This document shows positions 57,111-64,000 of a stretch of 64,000 nucleotides of DNA, one piece after another. The notes beneath the pieces are model-generated. The model made no database searches, had not been told where the DNA came from, and saw only the letters and a list, made by a program, of their open reading frames with translations. Numbering within the stretch: the stretch's first letter is position 1; each line of letters opens with the position of its first letter. The position numbers and the translations under genes were made by a program. Location of the stretch: positions 34,887,063-34,951,062 of the forward strand of contig OZ017795.1 of the NCBI GenBank assembly GCA_963969395.1. Direction: 5' to 3'. The DNA comes from Pseudoscleropodium purum. Lineage: Eukaryota; Streptophyta; Bryopsida; Hypnales; Brachytheciaceae.

Positions 57111-58778
57111 TTTACATATAGCTTCTTCATGCCTTTAGAATTAATGTTCCCATAATTTAGATAACATTCTTGATAGAGTAAGAATATTCTTTAAGTGTAA
57201 TTAATCTCAAGAGTGACTCTATTTTGTTCTTAAGAGATTTGTGATTTTTAGCAAAGTCTTTTTACTTCGTTGTGCCTTCTTCATGTTTTCCCCTAGTTTA
57301 TAAATTTCAACGGTGCACCCCAAGCTAAGCTCATTCAAAAGTTAGATAGGGGAGCTGACCTGCATGTCTAGTGGTTGCTGCGTCATGGAAGCGTTGGTGA
57401 TGATCAACGCAACTTTCACGGAGTAATCTCGAAAGATCACAGTGCTGAAATCTCGTCACTTCGTGAAGCAAATTCAAAGCCTGCCGACTTGCGCTGCTGC
57501 TTCCAGCTCTCCCCATCGACGTTGAAAATGCCATCTCCCAGAAATATATCAGAATTTTTGTGAAACCATTTCCCCTGAATTAATTAGCAACAACTCAAAA
57601 ACTTGCCATCTTCTCTGAGCACTAAGGCAAATGAAAGGCTGTGAATTTACACAGTGTGAAGCAAACAATACTTTCGCTAATTACGCACTCCGGGACTGAC
57701 CCTGCTAATGTAAGACTTTGAATGTCATATTTATATCGCAAAACGAGTGAAAAACATGGAGCCAGCACCATAGGAATCCAAAAAGTCCATAACCCCCATT
57801 TCCAATTGCAACAATGCAATTTAACAGATCGAGTGTGAAGTGTTGGTCTCTATTCGATACTCTAGCTTTGCAATTCCACGGCACTATGGAATTGCGGCTA
57901 TGGACTCTTGGATGGATTCTCTTGTGCAGCTACCAAGTTCGAACAACTACACATGACAACGTTGGAAAAAGTTTGAAATGAACACTAAAGAATAACAGAA
58001 ATGATGCAGTTTATCTTGTCATCCTGTGAAATTTCCTGAAAAAAAAGAGCTTGCATCCTGCTCACTGAATCATTCGAAAAGTGCTGTCAATTTTCACTAA
58101 TGAGTTAATCCTAAAATGTACTAAGGCCATTGATTATGCAGCAAAGTCAACCGACTTACTTTCGGGTAGTTCGCAAAGTTAGTCTTGAGAATGTATTCCA
58201 CATTAGCAGGGTCAGCCGTGAAGATGAAGTTCGCATTCGCCGTTTTGCAGCCAAAGTGAGCCCATCTCGAAGGAAATAAAACACCACCCAGTCGTTTAAC
58301 TGGTGATAATTTCGCAGCATGAGCCTGTCGCCCCTGACAATTGTGATCACATGCACCAAAATTATATCCATCGGACTACAATGAGGAACCCAAACTGATC
58401 AAAATCTCAAAGCAACTACACGGACGACAGAAAAAGGTATCCAGTTCCTTTAGAACCAAAGCATGGCTTCAATGTCCCAACTATAGCCTGCACAACCCAA
58501 AGATGAAAGAGGAGAAATGATATATACAGTGGGGTCAAACTGATGAAGCCAATGGTACCTAGAATGGGCCAGTGCACGGGCCCTTTGCGTCCTCTGTGCA
58601 GCACCCACCGATCTGTGATCGCCCACAGAAGGTAAGCTGAGACGGTGCTGAAAACTACAGAAACCACCGTGAGGCTACTCATCCTCTGCACAAGCCATGA
58701 TCCCCAGTCTCCCAGTGCCTTCATAAATACTTCTTCGGAAGAAGTACCAGCTGTGCAAATTCCAAGCAAGCAAAGCAT

Positions 58779-59326
58779 CTGTCACAACTGACAACGAAGG
58801 AAAGAATGCATACTGACTCTGTTATATGCTCAGTACTCCATGCAGTGAAGGTTGGACGGAAGTGATGCATTCTCTCTGAATTTTTAGCTTTGATAACAAT
58901 CAGCTACAGTGGAGTTTTTGCCCTGAAGAAAGTGTCATCATTGCACTGCTGTGCTTGATTGCGACACGACAGTAAACAAAGACAGCCAACTAAAGCCCGA
59001 AGGCTGGACAACAGAGCTAGAAACAAGAAGTCAGAAAGACAATATGCCGAACAGCGAGAACAGACAAGGAGACTATTGAATTCAAGGAACCAGACAAGCA
59101 TTATTTCATACTCGTGAATCACATGTTCACCGAACTAGTTTATTTCACAAATTCTGCTGCGCACAGAGACAGCTATGAAGACAGACAACAACAGTAGTTT
59201 AGAGGACCTCGAAGGCGGGGAGTCAGAATACTAATCGTTCCCAACAGAGACGGGCCTTGTCTGTTACAAATAATGGCCGGAATTACCTATCCTAGATGCA
59301 AGCACTGGCTAATAAAGCCATATGTT
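58779..59326. other. 5' flank of P450 copy C
   Basis: The first ~90 bp resembles the A and B flanks, then similarity stops. No gene seen. Confidence 0.45.
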
Positions 59327-59530
59327 TTAAAATTTAACCCAAATTCTCCTCGCACTGTGCGGACGACCGACTACGAGTCCCATGTTACGTTGGGCCTTTA
59401 ACATTGCCGAGCGCCCTGTGTTGAGGAGTGCGTATCGGAGCATGTTGTGAAGACTGGGGGTGGGCCAACGTTCTCGAGCAAAGACTTGGCTGTTTCTAGA
59501 AATCCATATGAACCATAACGATGCTCCCAT
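59327..59530 (-). pseudogene. LINE-like C-terminal coding fragment
   Basis: Frame of 67 codons beginning GASLWFIWISRNSQVFARER. The pattern LW.IW..RN..F is typical of the segment after reverse transcriptase in plant L1-type LINEs and related domesticated fragments. No reverse transcriptase is visible nearby, so this is a short relic. Confidence 0.45.
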
Positions 59531-60789
59531 AATGATGCTCCGTTAAGTATGTGCCAGGTCGTTCTGAATTCATGGAACTGCCTGGCCAGGGTATTAAGTT
59601 AGAGCCAAAGATGCATTGTGCGAATCCAAGCCTGGGATGAGGGCCGATGATCGGTGGAGTGCCATGAAGGTGATGAAGAATGGATCACTACAACTGAGAG
59701 AGTGTAGAGTTTTCAATACTTTTTGCAATGGTTTTGCAATACCTATGAATTTTGTTTCAATGACTTTGCAATGATCTAATATGAAGTATTGCACTGTGAT
59801 TGCAATGGTTTAGAATTTGCAACAGTTTAGAAATATAGTTGCATGGATTCAATGTTCAGTACTTTTATATTGAATTAATCACAACTTCGCAATGCATTAT
59901 TTCTTTTTCCAGATCCAAACTAAGTTCCGTTACACATTGTTCCCTTGCAAAACCATTGCAAACGCCATTGCTATTGTGTCGCAGTCACTGCTTTCTGTTG
60001 AAGTGGATTAAGCGTAGTCCCACACCTCTTGCACTCTGGCAGGTAAAGAAGCTGTGCATGAGAGTTTCAATTTCCCTGGAGGAGGAACAGATGCATCGGG
60101 TATCGATACCTGAACGATCACCTCCTGCCTGGAGTTAACAGCGACAGCAGTATGGCAAACCGACCACATGAAAAAAATTTCAAACAACATTTTTGAGTCT
60201 ATATTTAGATTTTTCAAAATGTTGAATTTGAAAATAATCTAATAATTTAATAGCCAAGTGCAAGAAAATTCATGTTAAGCACATTTTTCCTATATATTTG
60301 TGATTTATTTCACTTTCAACTTCTAGTTGAGTTATTTTGAAATTATTTTGAAAGAAGGTTTCTAAATTCTTATATCTTTGCAATAATTTTTTTTTAGTTT
60401 TTCTAGAAAATGCATAGTTTATATATACATTAAAGTTTCTATAAATATCAATCTTTATGTTCTTAATTTTTTATAAGAATCCATTACATGGCCTGTTTCA
60501 AAATAGGCATTTTAGTAATAATATTTCTAATATGTGCACGATGTGCACTAGAAATATTGTTCTAGTTCCAAGGTCATTAAAGTATCTATAGCGTGAAAAA
60601 CACCACATGCTACATCTTGCTTTATATGAGATATCAAAGATCTTTTTTTAATTTATATGATAACAATTAGCATTGTGAACTTGACATATATTAATTATTC
60701 ACAATAATTTAACCTTTTAGTAACTAGTGACTGAAGGTGACAAACTTTTAGTATTCTAATGATTGATTAGTTTAGTTCAATATCTACCA
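59531..60789. other. Intergenic DNA, no supportable gene
   Basis: A minus-strand frame at 60008-60217 has a moderately protein-like middle (EVIVQVSIPDASVPPPGKLK) but no recognised motif and no intron or promoter evidence. The rest is AT-rich. Confidence 0.4.
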
Positions 60790-61720
60790 TAGCAATATGA
60801 ATGATGTTGCCTTATAGATCCCTAGATATAGCTAATTAAGCTAGAGTCTTTGATCATATTAGTCAACTTTTTATTTATACTAAGTCCTAGTGCAATTTGC
60901 TTGCCAAACTCTTCCACTTATCCCAGAGATACTCTTTTCTACTTCCTCATTGATTTAATCTAATCATCTACACTAAGTAGTGAAATTGAGTTGCTTTAGC
61001 AATTAGATTGCTTTATCCAAAAAAATTAACACATAATTCTCTACTTGAGTTGAATGAACTAGTGCACCAACCCAAGCAATACACATGGTTCCTACATTAT
61101 TGCATTCTAGAGTTTTATAATAACAATACATATTCATATAGTGTAGAATGTCTAAAAATTAGTGTGGGGCAACCTTATTTCACTATTTAGGATAGCTGCT
61201 TAACTTGACTAATCTAAGGTTCTACAAATTTGAACAAATGTTTTATTATGATTGTTTCACACATCATTTAATTACATACTACCAATTGATCAAGTGCAAC
61301 TAATTTGTAAGTTTTGCCTATTGTTTCAAAGTGATGGTGGTGTTGTATACAACAACTTCACTAAAATTCTTGATCTTTCATCATTAGGATTGCCATCGAG
61401 TAGCAACAACTGGAGTAGCAACTACTCGAGGAGCTTGGATTGCTAAAGATGGACATTGCAAAAAATGAAAAAATGGCCACTGCAAAAAATGGCCACTACA
61501 TATATAGTCAAGCATCATTATTACCAAAGCAAATACTAGAATGAGAAATTGTATTATTTTTAAAATTTAGAAATTTAGAAATTATTTGAAAATAGAAGAC
61601 ACAAATGAAAAATACACAATATTTGTGTAATTGGATTCTAACACATTGAAACTAGATAATAATAATTCAAAGAATTTTGAAAATTTCAAAAAAATTCTTA
61701 GAAATGATGAAATACAAACA
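60790..61720 (+). repeat. Duplicated block R, copy 3, CpG-depleted
   Basis: Follows 1560-2270 and 7190-7575 in order, but most CpGs are TpG or CpA: CCGCACGTCAT in copies 1 and 2 appears here as TTCACACATCAT. Older or more heavily methylated than the other two. Confidence 0.55.
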
Positions 61721-61849
61721 TATAAAAGCTTTTTAGATATCATTTTTTTTGTTTAAATCAAATAGAAAAAAAGAATCTTTTGAAAGTTCCAACATATAAT
61801 TAAGCAATAGAAGCTAGAAGGATTCACACCACATGTTCAAAGAATTAAA

Positions 61850-62290
61850 TGCCAAATAATGCAAACAATTCCCTTCCTATAAAGAGTCGTGACAGAAAAA
61901 TTTAAGGTATTCAATGAACAAAAAGGCATAAATGATGTAGGATAAATCCAAATGACCTAAAATTTTTCAAACATATAGCCAACTTGAACCCAAAGAGTAA
62001 CCACCATTTTGAACATTTTTTTATACATATGTGACCTTGCAAAGTGCAACTGCTTGTATTTTCACAGGGTCCAAAAAATGATTTTTGTCACTTCAAACGT
62101 TAATATCTTGCAATCTACATGGTGGAAATTTTAGAAAGTGTTTCCACATCTTTTCAAACTAGTTTACTACAAGATATTACATTTACATGTGTCCAAAAAT
62201 GTTTTTCATTTAAAATTGGATACTTGTATTAGAAATGACAATTTTGGAGTGTTTTTGGTGAAAATGTAGTCTCTGACCTTTAGGGGTTAA
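61850..62290. mobile_element. Truncated TTAA-type element of the E7 family (E9)
   Basis: Right end TTTAGGGGTTAA (TTAA at 62287-62290). In reverse complement it tracks the first ~450 bp of 3346-4266 (for example CATTTTTGGACACATGT). Left end not found. Confidence 0.55.
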
Positions 62291-63114
62291 TGGAATACTA
62301 TATGGAGTTATGTGTAAGAATAAATTAGTGCACTGATATGGATACACTATACAAAATGACTATACAAATATGAATATGAGGTCAGACTTATGCCTCATTA
62401 TCCCATAGCTTTTGGATCTCTGTCCCTGTCATGTAGAAGATTGTAATTTGTAACCCAGCTATTAAGTTGAAATCAAGAGTACATAAAGTTGTCGCAATCC
62501 ACAAATACCCCGTAAGAAGCATTCAGTGTCTGGATCTGCTAATGTCTCCGTAATGGGACATGTCCCATGTGTGCAACTTGGAACTATGTACAGACTGACA
62601 CAGCTGCAGGTTCAACTTACATCCTAAATTGACATCAACAGGTGTTTGCAACCACCTGGAACACTTTGTAATCACTCAGCCATGCTGAAAAACTAGAACT
62701 GAACTTTGATGATAAAAAGCGCAGCACTGAACAGAGCGACAAAATCTATGAACTACAAAATCCCTGCTCCCATGAACGGCGGCCTCGTGGGCAGTCCATG
62801 CACTCACGCTGCATTTTCCTTTACCTGTGAATTTTCCTTTTCCTACCCTCCTATTTGACTGACATCTGAATGAAATCCGAATCAGGTCACTGTGTATTCT
62901 CTCAAGTGCTCTAGCAAACACTGAACTCTACACTCTCCAGTACAAACACTTGTGTACGTTAATGAGAGTAGTAGTAACACAAGCCCGTACTGATATCTAT
63001 ACTAGAGAAATAATATCTCGATGCTCACTGGAAAGAACATCGACTCCGATGAATGTCAACACTAAGATTACTAACGGCTAATTCAGCTCTGGCTAGCTCC
63101 GAGTGCAGGAAAGC
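62291..63114. other. Downstream region of the 63.1 kb gene
   Basis: 62400-63100 is similar to 4800-5540, with indels. Frames here are not conserved between the two copies. Presumed 3' flank. Confidence 0.45.
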
Positions 63115-63294
63115 TCAGCCGTTGCACTTGGGGCAATTCCACTTTTTGCAGTTACATGGTGGTTCACCGTCATTGAAAGCCGACTCATCTACAACGATGG
63201 TGGACTCCATCTTGCGCAGGGAGTCACGTCCCAGATGGAACTGGACTGGGGCAGTGAATGTCGTTGCAGGGCTCATGGCGCTGGTGCTCACCAT
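63115..63294 (-). CDS. 59-aa cysteine-module peptide, paralogue of 5544-5717
   Basis: Intronless, 59 codons plus TGA. The first 42 residues are identical to the paralogue. It then has a two-residue in-frame insertion (GE) before PPCNCKKWNCPKCNG, where the paralogue has WYCPRC. The C-x4-C-x2-C module is kept. ATG at 63294 in the same strong context. The identical tract covers 216 bp of coding sequence and 5' leader, more than the flanks allow, suggesting constraint or gene conversion. Metal-binding role inferred only. Confidence 0.55.
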   Translation of the reverse strand: MVSTSAMSPATTFTAPVQFHLGRDSLRKMESTIVVDESAFNDGEPPCNCKKWNCPKCNG

Positions 63295-63431
63295 CTTGAC
63301 TGAAAGGTCGGTCGCAAGCCTCGGATGAAAGTATGTGAGACACAACTGGTATCAAATTATCGCTTGCGAAGGAAGCGAAAGGCAAATGCTTTTCATAAGC
63401 TGGAGTTGTGATTCATCATTCGTCTTGTGTC

Positions 63432-63439
63432 CATTTATA
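63432..63439 (-). promoter_or_regulatory. TATA box of the 63115-63294 gene
   Basis: Minus strand TATAAATG, same position relative to the ATG as in the 5.5 kb paralogue. Confidence 0.6.
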
Positions 63440-64000
63440 CTGAGCATGAAACGTACAAATTAACAGGGGATTGCTATGCTGGCAATGACTGCTAAGTTTA
63501 TCAAGATACGGCAACTTCAATACCGTGAATGGAATTATGTCTGCCTGACACTGTCCACCCAAGCCCCAGCTAGAGTTTCAAACAAACTTGAACTTGTTAG
63601 AGGAGGAACTTCAGTTGTAAGTAAATTCACTGCCTAGCGTTGAGCTAAGTCCAGCTAGACCTTCCAGACATGCCACAGTTGGAACTGTCTCATCAAGGCG
63701 GCCCCAGTTAGATAATTATTCATTGATTTGCGTATATTCTAACAATGTATAGAAGTTTGCAGGCAGAGTGAAAATTTTAAGAATTTCCGAGGTCGACAAG
63801 AGCTGGTGTGACCATATTCTGCACCCCAAAGCCCTGGCTCACTTGGGGTCTCTGTCAGCTTGTTGACCGCATCTAGAATTGAAAAAGTTGGTCACGGATT
63901 GAATTTAATTAACCACTGGTCAGCCATTGAGGGAATTGCTCACTTGAACGTGAAGCTGACAGCTGCTTCAGCACGTCAAATGGGCATTCAAGGTCATATA
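63440..64000. other. Upstream flank, ending in an inverted piece
   Basis: 63440-63870 parallels 5864-6300. The last ~57 bp (63944-64000) match 6608-6665 in reverse complement, so the duplicated block is rearranged here. No gene seen. Confidence 0.5.

Larger units (their letters stand above)
53199..58778 (-). pseudogene. CYP704-like P450 copy C, pseudogene
   Basis: All seven exons are recognisable: 58559-58778 (ATG at 58778 or 58724), 58160-58333, 57360-57574, 56114-56422, 55238-55636, 54646-54846, 53199-53384. Against A and B, exon 2 has two 1-bp deletions (near 58320 and 58254) and exon 3 one (near 57456), so the frame is lost early. The haem loop reads FQAGPRTRLG: the codon for the iron-ligand cysteine is CGT at 53367-53369. 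The I-helix reads AAKDST. Exons 4-7 stay open. Exon 1 lacks the ATG used by A and B. The gene cannot make a working P450; a transcribed remnant is possible. Introns 3 and 6 carry inserted elements. Confidence 0.9.

Overview
The window looks like nuclear DNA of a land plant with a large, AT-rich, transposon-filled genome. It holds a multi-exon CYP704-type cytochrome P450 cluster, a Ty3/gypsy chromovirus, many sub-kilobase inverted-terminal-repeat elements, and strong CpG-to-TpG/CpA decay in old repeats. The species cannot be fixed from the sequence. A non-flowering plant is my guess only. Every host gene I can support is on the minus strand.

Layout. 0.1-7.6 kb: two small genes for cysteine-containing peptides (104-550 and 5544-5717), each followed on the plus strand by a copy of a ~0.9 kb duplicated block (1013-2270, 6703-7575). 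7.6-14.1 kb: AT-rich repeat debris. 14139-21164: a complete but dead chromovirus with 201-bp LTRs and a GTTGA target duplication; right of it lies a CpG-rich palindromic island. 22847-27405: P450 gene A (7 exons, 547 aa, intact). 33718-39081: P450 gene B (7 exons, 538 aa, intact). 53199-58778: P450 copy C, a pseudogene with three frameshifts and the haem cysteine replaced by arginine. 43-50 kb: gene-poor, with an ~85-bp tandem repeat and a decayed gag-like coding relic (48916-49715). 59.3 kb: a LINE-like fragment. 60.8-64 kb: a decayed third copy of the 1 kb block and a third cysteine-peptide gene (63115-63294), nearly identical to the one at 5.5 kb.

How it fits together. The P450s resemble CYP704 enzymes, known in other plants as fatty-acid omega-hydroxylases that feed sporopollenin or cutin synthesis. 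Copies A and B share their 5' flanks and arose by duplication; C is older or less constrained. The cysteine-peptide genes share a C-x4-C-x2-C module and a TATA box ~135-145 bp upstream of the ATG.

The most interesting material is the repeat fraction. One set of 0.65-0.95 kb elements starts and ends with TTAA plus a CCCCTAAA-type inverted repeat, the signature of piggyBac-type transposons. They sit in P450 introns, nest in other elements, and in gene B one terminus supplies the stop codon. A second set (~330 bp, termini AAGGTAGGAGGTYCATA) behaves similarly. The chromovirus shows a candidate self-priming primer-binding site and two unexplained GC-rich ORFs upstream of gag.
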